Of a stretch of 31,025 nucleotides of DNA, positions 7,555 through 14,844 are shown piece after piece. A model generated the notes under the pieces. That model was not told the origin of the DNA and searched no databases. It saw only the letters and a program-made list of their open reading frames with translations. The stretch's first letter is position 1. Each line of letters begins with the position of its first letter. The position numbers and the translations under genes are program-made. The stretch spans positions 1-31,025 of the forward strand of contig CAZKCI010000085.1 in the NCBI GenBank assembly GCA_964551475.1, written 5' to 3'. The DNA comes from CAZKCI01 sp964551475. GTDB lineage: Bacteria > Auribacterota > Erginobacteria > Erginobacterales > CAZKCI01.

Positions 7555-9990
7555 ATGGATTGGAAACGGACCCTCGGTCGCGCAACCCCCCTCTTCCTGG
7601 GGATTCTGCAAATCTTCCTTTCCCCCGCTTGCGGGAAAAAGGAAGATTTGCCGTCCTGCCTCACCGAGTTTGTCGAGTGCGACGAGAGCAGGATCCCCTC
7701 CCACCAGTACAACGCCGTGGCCGAGAATCCGGACGCCGACGCCCGGTCATCCTCGCCTGACGCGATCAAGCTCACCTTCTCCGGGGCGGCGCGGATGGTG
7801 GGGGGCTCCTGCACGCTCGTGGAATTCCGGTCGAAAAAGATCCTGATCGACGCCGGGATCTTCTACCTGAAGAGCCTCGCCCCCCTCGACCGGCGGTTCG
7901 AGTTCGATCCCGCGGCGGTCGATTACGTCATCCTCACCCACGCCCACGGCGACCACAACGGGAGGATCCCCCTCCTCTACCGGGACGGCTATCGGGGCAA
8001 GGTCTACTGCACGCCGCCGACCAAAGACATCTCCGATATCATGCTCCAGCTGGGCGCGGGCTTGAGCGTACCCCGCTGGCGGGTGGATTTTAAAAGCCGA
8101 TCGGTCCACGGCCAGAACTGCCGGCTCGCGCGCGGCCTCCTCCCCGAGGAGCACCTCGACCTCCGCGACGGACGGGTCTGGACCGACATCCTGGGCTACC
8201 ATTCCTGCACCCAGTGCCGCTCCATCCTGAACGGCGTGAAATCCTCGCTCGCCGATTCGATCGAAGAGAATTTCCTCACCGTGCGCTACGGAGAGACCAT
8301 CGAGCTCTTCCCGGGCATCCGGATCCGCCTCCACAACGCCGGCCACATCCTGGGATCCTCCCAGGTCGAGCTCATCCTCGGGGAGGGCGCGGAGGCGACG
8401 ACCGTCGTTTTCACCGGCGACCTGGGCAACCAGATCTCCGCGATGGACCGCCTCCCCGAGGCCATCGAAAACGCCGACTATCTGGTCACCGAGTCGACCT
8501 ACGGCGCGGTGCGAAAGAATTACCGCGCCCCCTACTACGACGACTTCATCCGCGATCTGAGGAAAGCCGTGGAAAGCGGCCGGCGGGTGATCATCCCCGC
8601 TTTCGTCCTGAGCAAGTCTCAGAAGATCGTCGCCCTCCTCTCCGACCTGGCCTACCAGGGGAAGATCCCCCGCCATTGCCCGATCATCGTCTCCTCCCCG
8701 ACCGTGGCCAAGCTGAACGCCGTCCACCAGGCGTATCTGCAAAAGGACGCCGGGGCCTACTACTGCCCCGAGTTCGCCAAGCGCAAGAACTGGCGCAACC
8801 CGTTCGACTGCCCCCAGTTTTTCTACGGCTCCTTCGCCTCCTACGAGAAAAAGCACGGGAAGATCAAGGCGCCCGCGATCTTCCTCGTCTCTTCGGGGAT
8901 GATGGACTTCGCCGCCTCCCTGGAGATGGCCGAGGACTACCTGGGCGATCCCTCCTCCAGCTTCTTCGTCGTCGGCTGGCAGTCCCCGGACTCGACCGGC
9001 GAGGCGGCCTTGAACCTGGATGAGGTGGTGATCAAGGGGAACGCCATCCCGGTCAAGGCCCGGATCGAGAAGTTCGGCCAGTTCTCCTCCCATGCCGACC
9101 TGGACATGCTCCTCGACAACGTCTCCCACTACCGCGGTCTCCAGGGCGTGATCGTCCATCACGGCGAAGCCGCCTCCGCGATGAACCTGGCCCGGGAGAT
9201 CGAGAGCCGCTACGGCTATCCGGTCTTCGTCCCGGCTTTCCTGGACACACTCTATCTCGACCGGAAATCGTTTCTGCAGGTGGTCCACGACGATTCCCCC
9301 CGGGCCGCCGATTCCCGCCAGCTCGACCCGATCATCGAACTCCCTCCGGAATCCCTCCCCTCTCCCCGTCGGGCGGCCGCGGGGAACCTCGCCCAGGCCG
9401 AACTGGCTTACGCCGAAAAAAACTACCCCCTGGCTTTGAAATTCGCCCGGGACGCGGCCGCCCGCGACCCTTCGCTCGCCGACGCCTTTTACCTCCTCGG
9501 CGAGTCCTACCGCGCGGGGAATGAAGATATTCTCGCCGAGGAGGCGTTCCGCTCGATGATCCGGATCAACCCCTCCGACTACCGTCCCTACCTCTCCCTG
9601 GCCCGGATATACGCCCGGGGCGAACGCCCGGACGACGCCATCGTCGAGCTTCGCTCCTGCCTCTTCTCTCGGCCCGAAGAGATCGAAGGGCTGGCCCTGC
9701 TCGGCGAGGTCTACTGCTCGCTCGGGCGCCGCGAGATCGGAGTGGAGCTGCTCAAGGCGGCGAACGTGATCGACCCCTATGACGAGAAGATCGGCGAGCG
9801 GGTGGAGAAGCAGGCGAAAGCTAAGGAGAAGCGACCGATATCCTATGTCGCGAGTAGGAAAGGGAAGACCTTCCACTACCCCTGGTGCGCCCACGCCCGC
9901 AAGATCGCGGAGACGAACCTGGTCCGGGCGGCCAGCCGCTCGGAGTTCCTGAAAAAGAAATACCTCCCCTGCTCCCTGTGTGCTCCTTGA
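7555..9990 (+). CDS. Apparently exported metallo-beta-lactamase/beta-CASP protein with TPR and Ada-like zinc domains
   Basis: The 811-residue protein combines four parts. Residues 1-26 look like a signal peptide ending at SPAC (Cys26), possibly a lipoprotein. Residues 71-570 are an MBL/beta-CASP/RMMBL enzyme of the CPSF-73-like family: HAHGDH (129-134), AGHILGS (262-268), GDLG (288-291), ESTYG (313-317), SSGM (446-449), SSHAD (511-515) and HHGE (535-538). These are the metal-binding and catalytic positions of RNA-processing nucleases. Residues 610-745 are about four TPR repeats. Residues 762-811 resemble the Ada-type zinc domain (FHYPWC at 773-778, CSLC at 806-809). An insertion at about 155-235 between the first and second MBL motifs carries a CTQC. 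The start at 7555, 7 nt after htpX, is preferred over an upstream frame overlapping htpX because it yields the signal peptide; no Shine-Dalgarno is seen. An RNase outside the cytoplasm would be odd, so the substrate is open. Confidence 0.85.
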   Translation: MDWKRTLGRATPLFLGILQIFLSPACGKKEDLPSCLTEFVECDESRIPSHQYNAVAENPDADARSSSPDAIKLTFSGAARMVGGSCTLVEFRSKKILIDAGIFYLKSLAPLDRRFEFDPAAVDYVILTHAHGDHNGRIPLLYRDGYRGKVYCTPPTKDISDIMLQLGAGLSVPRWRVDFKSRSVHGQNCRLARGLLPEEHLDLRDGRVWTDILGYHSCTQCRSILNGVKSSLADSIEENFLTVRYGETIELFPGIRIRLHNAGHILGSSQVELILGEGAEATTVVFTGDLGNQISAMDRLPEAIENADYLVTESTYGAVRKNYRAPYYDDFIRDLRKAVESGRRVIIPAFVLSKSQKIVALLSDLAYQGKIPRHCPIIVSSPTVAKLNAVHQAYLQKDAGAYYCPEFAKRKNWRNPFDCPQFFYGSFASYEKKHGKIKAPAIFLVSSGMMDFAASLEMAEDYLGDPSSSFFVVGWQSPDSTGEAALNLDEVVIKGNAIPVKARIEKFGQFSSHADLDMLLDNVSHYRGLQGVIVHHGEAASAMNLAREIESRYGYPVFVPAFLDTLYLDRKSFLQVVHDDSPRAADSRQLDPIIELPPESLPSPRRAAAGNLAQAELAYAEKNYPLALKFARDAAARDPSLADAFYLLGESYRAGNEDILAEEAFRSMIRINPSDYRPYLSLARIYARGERPDDAIVELRSCLFSRPEEIEGLALLGEVYCSLGRREIGVELLKAANVIDPYDEKIGERVEKQAKAKEKRPISYVASRKGKTFHYPWCAHARKIAETNLVRAASRSEFLKKKYLPCSLCAP

Positions 9991-10033
9991 AAAATCAAGG
10001 GGCGGTCCGTTGCGGGCCGCCCCTTCGATTTTT
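9991..10033. terminator. Bidirectional rho-independent terminator
   Basis: A GC-rich stem (AAGGGGCGG pairing with CCGCCCCTT around a short loop) is flanked by AAAATC and GATTTTT, giving a T-tract on both strands. It sits immediately after the stop of the beta-CASP gene and 30 nt before the stop of the convergent small membrane protein gene, so it can end both transcripts. Confidence 0.85.
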
Positions 10034-10062
10034 AAGTTTGAACCGCGGGCGCTATTGCATTT

Positions 10063-10485
10063 TTACTTCAGCTTCCGAAGTTTATTCTCGCACAGGAGCG
10101 TCTTCTCAGCCACTTCGGCCGCCTGGAATGAGGGATCGGCGCGGCGGATCCGATCGAGGAGAAAATATGCCTCCCGCCAGAGGTCGGCCACCTCGCCGAT
10201 CCTTCCCCGGTATTCGTTCGCCTGGGCTTTCCGGATCAAAATCTCGGCGCGGGCATAGGCCGACGAGACCGCCCAGGAGGTCTCTTCTTCCGGGAGCGTT
10301 CCCGATTCGAGGCTGGAGGGCGGCGGTTGATTGTACTGAGACAGTTCTCTCCCCCACCAGACGGCAAATAGGGAGAGGGCTACCACCACGACCAGAAGGA
10401 TGACGGCAATCTTCCTCGCCTTCTCCCTCCGGAAATACTCCGCCAGCCAGGACCAGCGGCGAGGCTTTTTGATTCCGTAGGCCAT
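10063..10485 (-). CDS. Small single-pass membrane protein of unknown function
   Basis: I do not recognise this 140-residue protein. It has a basic N-terminus (residues 1-25), one strong membrane helix (about 25-44, KIAVILLVVVVALSLFAVWW), a Pro/Ser/Glu-rich linker (52-68), and a helical C-terminal part (about 70-140) with alternating small and bulky residues like one or two TPR-type helical hairpins. It would therefore place a small helical domain outside the cytoplasm. It is convergent with the beta-CASP gene, separated by a terminator, and lies downstream of the DUF2062 gene across a 467-bp repeat region. No Shine-Dalgarno precedes the ATG, and a heptad array begins 12 nt upstream. GC content and codon use look like the neighbours. 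Confidence 0.7.
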   Translation of the reverse strand: MAYGIKKPRRWSWLAEYFRREKARKIAVILLVVVVALSLFAVWWGRELSQYNQPPPSSLESGTLPEEETSWAVSSAYARAEILIRKAQANEYRGRIGEVADLWREAYFLLDRIRRADPSFQAAEVAEKTLLCENKLRKLK

Positions 10486-10496
10486 AGACGCGATCC

Positions 10497-10531
10497 GTAA
10501 TCAGTTGCTGATCACTGTATACTGATCACTT
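10497..10531. repeat. GATCA-type heptad repeats, first copy in the 467-bp gap
   Basis: Five 7-nt words in phase (GTAATCA, GTTGCTG, ATCACTG, TATACTG, ATCACTT) leading into a T-rich stretch and the REP-like element at 10553. The same array-then-REP order recurs at 10811-10936. Confidence 0.6.
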
Positions 10532-10552
10532 CTTGTGCTTTTACTGATTTTT

Positions 10553-10800
10553 GTGGGAGGGGCGTCTCGCCTGCCCCGATGACTAATAGTTGTATATAAA
10601 AATCGGGGCCCTGATCCATTAGCAAGACCGGTTTCGGCTCGGCATTTTCAACAGACGATTGAATAGGATGAAATAGGATACAGACGGCCGGCCAAGCCCA
10701 TCCTATTCAATCCTATTCAATCGTCTGTTAAAATTATTTAGCCGGGCCGCCTCGGATCGCGACCCCGATAGATCGGGGCAGGCACAAATGTCGCTCCCAC
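10553..10800. repeat. REP-like inverted pair with a 189-nt interior
   Basis: The left end GTGGGAG followed by GGGCGTCTCGCCTGCCCCGAT (10560-10580) pairs imperfectly with the right end, ATCGGGGCAGG followed later by TCGCTCCCAC (10770-10800). The ends match those of the compact element at 10873-10936. The interior holds a second, unrelated long hairpin (10645-10733) and a small CCCCGAT/ATCGGGG palindrome (10763-10778). It looks like an interrupted or expanded copy of the compact element. This element, the heptads and the next copy make up the 467 bp without a gene (10486-10952). Confidence 0.6.
10645..10733. repeat. Long hairpin with 10-nt internal repeats, nested in the REP pair
   Basis: A 30-bp arm at 10650-10679 (starting AACAGACGATTGAATAGGAT) is matched at 28 of 30 positions by the inverted arm 10700-10729, with a 20-nt GC-rich loop containing GGCCGGCC. 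The right arm contains CCTATTCAAT twice, a 10-nt period. The arms extend by four T/A pairs if one base is bulged. Confidence 0.75.
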
Positions 10801-10810
10801 GGGGACAAAA

Positions 10811-10859
10811 GTGATCAGTCATCAGTGATCAGTAACTGATCACTGGTTACTTCTTTTTC
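10811..10859. repeat. GATCA-type heptad repeats, second copy in the 467-bp gap
   Basis: Seven 7-nt words in phase, including GTGATCA twice, GTCATCA, GTAACTG, ATCACTG and GTTACTT. The orientation flips part-way, so the array folds on itself. The following T-rich stretch runs into the REP-like element at 10873. Confidence 0.7.
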
Positions 10860-10872
10860 GGTTACTGTTTTT

Positions 10873-10936
10873 GTGGGAGGGGCATTCCTGCCCCGATCCA
10901 GGCCAACCCGGATCGCGACAGGAATGTCGCTCCCAC
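10873..10936. repeat. Compact REP-like palindromic element
   Basis: A 64-bp imperfect inverted repeat: GTGGGAGGGGCATTCCTG at the left pairs with CAGGAATGTCGCTCCCAC at the right, with inner GATCC/GGATC arms. Its form (GTGGGAG ends, long imperfect stem) resembles REP elements associated with RAYT transposases in other bacteria. No RAYT gene is present in the window. It begins 16 nt beyond the DUF2062 stop codon. Confidence 0.7.
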
Positions 10937-10952
10937 GAAGAGCGCGCCGATG

Positions 10953-11420
10953 CTATCCCGCGACATTGTCTCCTCCGGAACAAATGGATTTTCGGCGATT
11001 CTGGAATCGGCGCACCCCCCAATAAATTCCGACATAGGCGACGATCGCGAGAGCGGCGGCGAGGATGATCCCGCCCAGGTACCAGGGCAGGGGCGCGCCC
11101 AGGATGAACTCCTTCGCCTCGGCGAAGGTGGTCGGGATTTTCGCCGCGTTCTCAATGCCGAGGATCCAGGCGCCGACGAAGTAGTCGGCGGCGTAGAAGA
11201 AGACGCCGGTGAAGGGGTTGACGACCAGCGTACCGGCGTAGGTGGCGGGGAGGTTGAGCTTGAGGAGGGGGGCCAGGGCGAGCGCCGCCACCATCCCCAG
11301 GCCGAAGGTCGGGATGACGGAAAGGAAAAGCCCCAGGGCAAATCCCCCCGCTACCCCCTGCGGTGTGCCGTTCAGGGTGAGGAGGCGGCGGAGTAAAGAT
11401 TTCCAGTCGAAACGGGTCAT
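10953..11420 (-). CDS. DUF2062 family membrane protein
   Basis: The 155-residue protein matches the DUF2062 pattern: NGTPQGVAGGFALGLFLSVI (a helix with the GxAxGxFxGxxP-like motif) followed by PTFGLGMVAALALAPLLKLN, NPFTGVFFYAADYFVGAWIL, and a last hydrophobic helix around residues 115-137. About three to four membrane segments place it in the inner membrane. DUF2062 has no established biochemical activity; related sequences occur as fusions to glycosyltransferases. The start at 11420 is preferred to a GTG at 11450 because the upstream residues are encoded by repeat DNA that also occurs outside genes. The Shine-Dalgarno is weak (a GAG about 7 nt upstream). It follows addA, separated by a palindrome and a decamer-type repeat, and its own stop is followed by a REP-like element. 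Confidence 0.85.
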   Translation of the reverse strand: MTRFDWKSLLRRLLTLNGTPQGVAGGFALGLFLSVIPTFGLGMVAALALAPLLKLNLPATYAGTLVVNPFTGVFFYAADYFVGAWILGIENAAKIPTTFAEAKEFILGAPLPWYLGGIILAAALAIVAYVGIYWGVRRFQNRRKSICSGGDNVAG

Positions 11421-11430
11421 GGCGCTCTCA

Positions 11431-11500
11431 AGACTTCCACGAATTGACACGCTTGCGCGCCGTAGCGCTTCAGCGCGCAGGCACGAATTTTCACGAATGG
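11431..11500. repeat. CACGAATT decamer-type repeats interrupted by a GCGCGC palindrome
   Basis: Words TTCCACGAAT, GGCACGAATT and TTCACGAATG recur with about a 10-nt period. Between them lies a separate inverted repeat, TGCGCGC and GCGCGCA around a central AGCGCT (11454-11479). It looks like one palindromic element inserted in another repeat. The upstream end overlaps the rejected GTG start of the DUF2062 gene. Confidence 0.5.
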
Positions 11501-11518
11501 TCCCGGCGGAGCCCGGCT

Positions 11519-11544
11519 ATTTAACTACGAATTCGTAGTTAAAT
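11519..11544. terminator. Perfect 26-bp palindrome across the addA stop codon
   Basis: The sequence from ATTTAACTACG to its exact mirror CGTAGTTAAAT, centred on GAATTC, is a perfect palindrome. The addA stop codon (11541-11539) lies inside it. AT-rich with no loop, it is not a classical GC-stem terminator. It could form an mRNA 3' hairpin or bind a dimeric protein; assignment as a terminator is tentative. Confidence 0.4.
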
Positions 11545-14500
11545 CTTTTCATTTTTGACCATCCGCACTACCTCCCCCAGCGCGGTGAAGACGAGATAGC
11601 CCGTCACCGGCAGTCCGCAGATCACCCGGAGGGCTTCGGCGTAGAGTTCCATCTGGGGACGATAGCGGGCGGTCTCGGCCGCCACCCGCCCGGAGGAGAT
11701 CCGGGCGGTCTTGTAGTCGTAAAAATCGATCCGGTCGGGATAGGACGCGATCAGGTCGACCGCGCCCCGGATCAGCCTCTCCCCTCCCCCGTCAAGGGAC
11801 TCGCGCCGAAGGATCGTGACCTCGGTCCTGACCCGCGCCCCCCGAAAACGATCAAAGTAGCCGCCGGCCTCGAGCCGCCTCCGATCGCCGGAGAGCTCCT
11901 CCTCCACCCATCCCCGGTCGGGATGGCCGGCGCCCATCAGCCAGTCGAGAAACCTTTCCGCGGAGAAGGGACGGCCGGCCAGCGTCTCCTCCAGCGCGCG
12001 GTGGACGGCGATCCCCAGCGATCGTTTCTTCTCCGGGATCTCGGGTGGATCCTCTTCCTTCTCGTCCGGATGATCCTCCTCCGCCAGGTCCGAAGGACGG
12101 ACCAGGGCCAGCCCCGGGACGGAGGGGGGGGAGAGAAGCGATTCGTCCACCTCCACCGGGAGGGTCGGGCAAACGGGAGGAAGGAAGGGGAGAACGGTGG
12201 GGTCGCTGAGGTTCACTTCCGCGGCCTGGCCGAGATGATCGTGACCGGACGCCGTCCACTTCCCGGAGGCGGCCAGAGCGCGCGCCCCGGCCAGGATGAG
12301 ACGGTGAGACTCCGATTCCTCCTTGGTCCCCGGCTCGACGCCGCTGACGAAGAGGCGCTGGGCGGCCCGGGTGAGCGCGACATAGAGGATCCGCAGCTCC
12401 TCTCGCTTCGCCTCTTCCGCCGCCTGGGCGGCCCAGGAGTCGAAAACCGGGTTCCCCTCCGGGCTGCACGAGGCGGGCGGGAAGTAGACCACCGGCGGGG
12501 AGTCGTCGCCGGTCCGGCGCAGGAGCTCGAAGGACTTCTCCCGTCCGGTCGCCGGCGAGGTGAAAGCGGCGTCGAAGAGGTAGAGGATCGGGAACTCGAG
12601 CCCTTTGGCCTTGTGCACGGTCATCAACCTCACGCATTCCCCCGCTCCCCCCGCCATGGCCGTCTCGTCCTCCTCCGACATCCGGCGGAGGAAACGGCGG
12701 CACTCGAAGACCGTGCCGGCGCCGCGGGCGGAGAGGGAGGAGAGGAGATCGATCATCCGGTCGAGGTTAAGCGCCGCCAGGTCGTCACCGGTGAAGAGGC
12801 GATAGCGCAGGCGGGCCGATGTCGCCTGCAGAAAGGCTTCCGCCGCCTGGGCGGGAGACGAGGAGGCGGAGGAGGCGAGCGAGCGCTCCAAGAGGCGGGA
12901 GGCCTCGGGGAAAACCCGGGCCAGCGCGGCGCGGAGCGAGCCTCGTCCCGCGCGGCGCAATACTTTGGAAAAATCCTCTTCGCTCAGGCTGCACAGGGGG
13001 GAGCGCAGGAGGGCGGCCAGGGCGAGCCGGTCGTGCGGATCGCAGAGAAAGTCGAGGAAGGCGAGGAGGTCGCGGACCTCGTCCCGCCGGTAGAACCCCC
13101 CCGGCTCGTCCCGGCGGCAGGGGATGTTCCGGCGCGCGAGCTCTTCCTCGAGAGAGCGGGCGCAGCCTTTCTTCCGGTAGATGACGGCGATGTCGCCGAA
13201 GCGGGCCGGACGGAACCGCCAGTCCTCCCGGCCGGGACCGGCCGGCTTCTCGGCCACGGGGACTTTTTTATCCACCAGCGACTGGATCGAATCCGCGATC
13301 CGCTTCGCGTCCAGCGCCCAGCGGTCTCCTTTCCGTGTCGTCCCCTCGGCGGCCTTGACCAGGGGATAGACCGTGACCGAGCCCCCGATCCGGGGGAGAT
13401 CGGTCTCGTGCTCGACAAAGCCGTCCAGACCCGAGGACCGGAAGACCGCATTCACAAAATCGATGATCAGGGGGCTGGAGCGGTAAGACCGGCTCAGGGG
13501 CACCAGGCGGGCATTCCCCGAACGGGCGGCGGAGGCGGCCAGCCCTTCGAGCAGCGTGTAATCCGCTTCCCGGAAACCGTAGATGGACTGCTTCACGTCG
13601 CCCACGGCGAAAAAGGACTGGTTCTCGAAGATCCCCCGCCCCGCGGTGAGCTCCTCCATCATCGGCCGGAAGATCTCCCACTGGAGACGGCTGGTGTCCT
13701 GGAACTCGTCGATCAGGAGGTGCTGGACGCCGGACTGGACCGTGAAGGCGATCCCCGGGTCCTCGAGGAGGCGGAAGGCGCCGACCGCGATGTCGGAGAA
13801 ATCCATGGCGGAGACCTCCGCCTTGGCCTCCCCCGCCAGGCGCTCGTAGACCCGGTAGCAGCCGACCAAAACCCGGATCAGTCGGTTGTAGCGGTCCACG
13901 CGCGCGCAGAGGAGATAGCGGCGGAGGAAGGAGTCGGCCTCCTCCGCCCGTTCCCGCAAGGCCGGCGGGAGGCGGGAGCGGTTCACGCTGAACTCGATGT
14001 CGTTCCGCCCCGTCGCGGGGAAGATCTCCTTCTGGGGCTTGAAAAAGGCGGAGGAGATCAGCTTGGCCGCGTCGCCCGCCCGGCATAATTCCCGCAGCTC
14101 TTCCCCGCCCCGGGCGGAGGCGGGCCAGCCCTCGAGCAGGGCGCCCAGCCAGGCGAGGAGATCGGCGGAAAGGCGGGAGAGCGGGTAGGGATCGTGGCCG
14201 GAGAGAGCCAGGTCGCTCTCCATCCGCTCCCAGTCGCCCCGGTAGCGCAGGAAGAGCGTGGGACGGTAGGAGCGATACAGGGTGCGGCAGAAGTCCAGGA
14301 TGGGATCGATCTCGCCCTCCAGAAGCAGGGCGGCGGTTTCGAGGAGGGGGAGCGCCTCCTCCGAGTTGAGAAGGCGGCGGGCGGCGGTCCGCAGGAGATC
14401 GAGGAGTCCTTCCCCCTCGGCGATCTCCGCTCCCACCGGAAGGCCGGCCTCCACCGAGAAGCGGGCGGAGAGCCACCCGAAGAAGGAATCCATCGTCACC

Positions 14501-14844
14501 ACCCGCATCGACTGGGAGTTGCGCAGGATGGCGTTGGCGGCCTGGGCCGGGAAGACCGCCCCTCTCCCGCCCGACCAGGCGCGCATCTCCCGTCCCATCT
14601 CCTCTTCGGCCCGGGGCGAGGAGACGAGGCGGGCGGCGGATTCGATGATCCTCTGCCGCATCTCGGCGGCGGCCTTGCGGGTGAAGGTGACGGTGAGGAT
14701 CCGGCTCAGTTTCAGGTCCTCGAGCGCGGCGGCCAGGCGGAGATAGCGCTCCGTGAGCTGCCAGGTCTTCCCCGATCCGGCCGAGGCGGTGATCACGAAG
14801 GAGGAGAAAGGATTGTAGGGCACGCTCTCGCCCGGCGCGGTCAT
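11539..14844 (-). CDS. addA: AddA/RecB-like helicase-nuclease subunit (UvrD-type helicase plus PD-(D/E)XK nuclease)
   Basis: The 1101-residue protein is a superfamily 1A helicase fused to a RecB-family nuclease. It has Walker A ASAGSGKT (20-27), the TFTRKAAAEM segment (motif Ia), LLIDEFQDTS (motif II), VGDVKQSIYGFR (motif III), MTVHKAKGLEF (motif V) and ILYVALTRAAQRL (motif VI). The C-terminal nuclease motif RGAVDLI...DYKTAR carries the acidic and lysine residues. With AddB it would process double-strand DNA ends for recombinational repair in the cytoplasm. The ATG at 14844 overlaps the addB stop as ATGA, so translation is coupled. The reading frame remains open about 1.5 kb further upstream, but that part is an out-of-frame shadow of addB and has no family similarity. 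The stop lies in a 26-bp perfect palindrome. Confidence 0.92.
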   Translation of the reverse strand: MTAPGESVPYNPFSSFVITASAGSGKTWQLTERYLRLAAALEDLKLSRILTVTFTRKAAAEMRQRIIESAARLVSSPRAEEEMGREMRAWSGGRGAVFPAQAANAILRNSQSMRVVTMDSFFGWLSARFSVEAGLPVGAEIAEGEGLLDLLRTAARRLLNSEEALPLLETAALLLEGEIDPILDFCRTLYRSYRPTLFLRYRGDWERMESDLALSGHDPYPLSRLSADLLAWLGALLEGWPASARGGEELRELCRAGDAAKLISSAFFKPQKEIFPATGRNDIEFSVNRSRLPPALRERAEEADSFLRRYLLCARVDRYNRLIRVLVGCYRVYERLAGEAKAEVSAMDFSDIAVGAFRLLEDPGIAFTVQSGVQHLLIDEFQDTSRLQWEIFRPMMEELTAGRGIFENQSFFAVGDVKQSIYGFREADYTLLEGLAASAARSGNARLVPLSRSYRSSPLIIDFVNAVFRSSGLDGFVEHETDLPRIGGSVTVYPLVKAAEGTTRKGDRWALDAKRIADSIQSLVDKKVPVAEKPAGPGREDWRFRPARFGDIAVIYRKKGCARSLEEELARRNIPCRRDEPGGFYRRDEVRDLLAFLDFLCDPHDRLALAALLRSPLCSLSEEDFSKVLRRAGRGSLRAALARVFPEASRLLERSLASSASSSPAQAAEAFLQATSARLRYRLFTGDDLAALNLDRMIDLLSSLSARGAGTVFECRRFLRRMSEEDETAMAGGAGECVRLMTVHKAKGLEFPILYLFDAAFTSPATGREKSFELLRRTGDDSPPVVYFPPASCSPEGNPVFDSWAAQAAEEAKREELRILYVALTRAAQRLFVSGVEPGTKEESESHRLILAGARALAASGKWTASGHDHLGQAAEVNLSDPTVLPFLPPVCPTLPVEVDESLLSPPSVPGLALVRPSDLAEEDHPDEKEEDPPEIPEKKRSLGIAVHRALEETLAGRPFSAERFLDWLMGAGHPDRGWVEEELSGDRRRLEAGGYFDRFRGARVRTEVTILRRESLDGGGERLIRGAVDLIASYPDRIDFYDYKTARISSGRVAAETARYRPQMELYAEALRVICGLPVTGYLVFTALGEVVRMVKNEKI

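Noticed and set aside
7747..9894. 715-codon minus-strand frame opposite the beta-CASP gene
   Set aside because: An antisense shadow of the plus-strand gene: Gly/Val/Glu-rich with no family signature.
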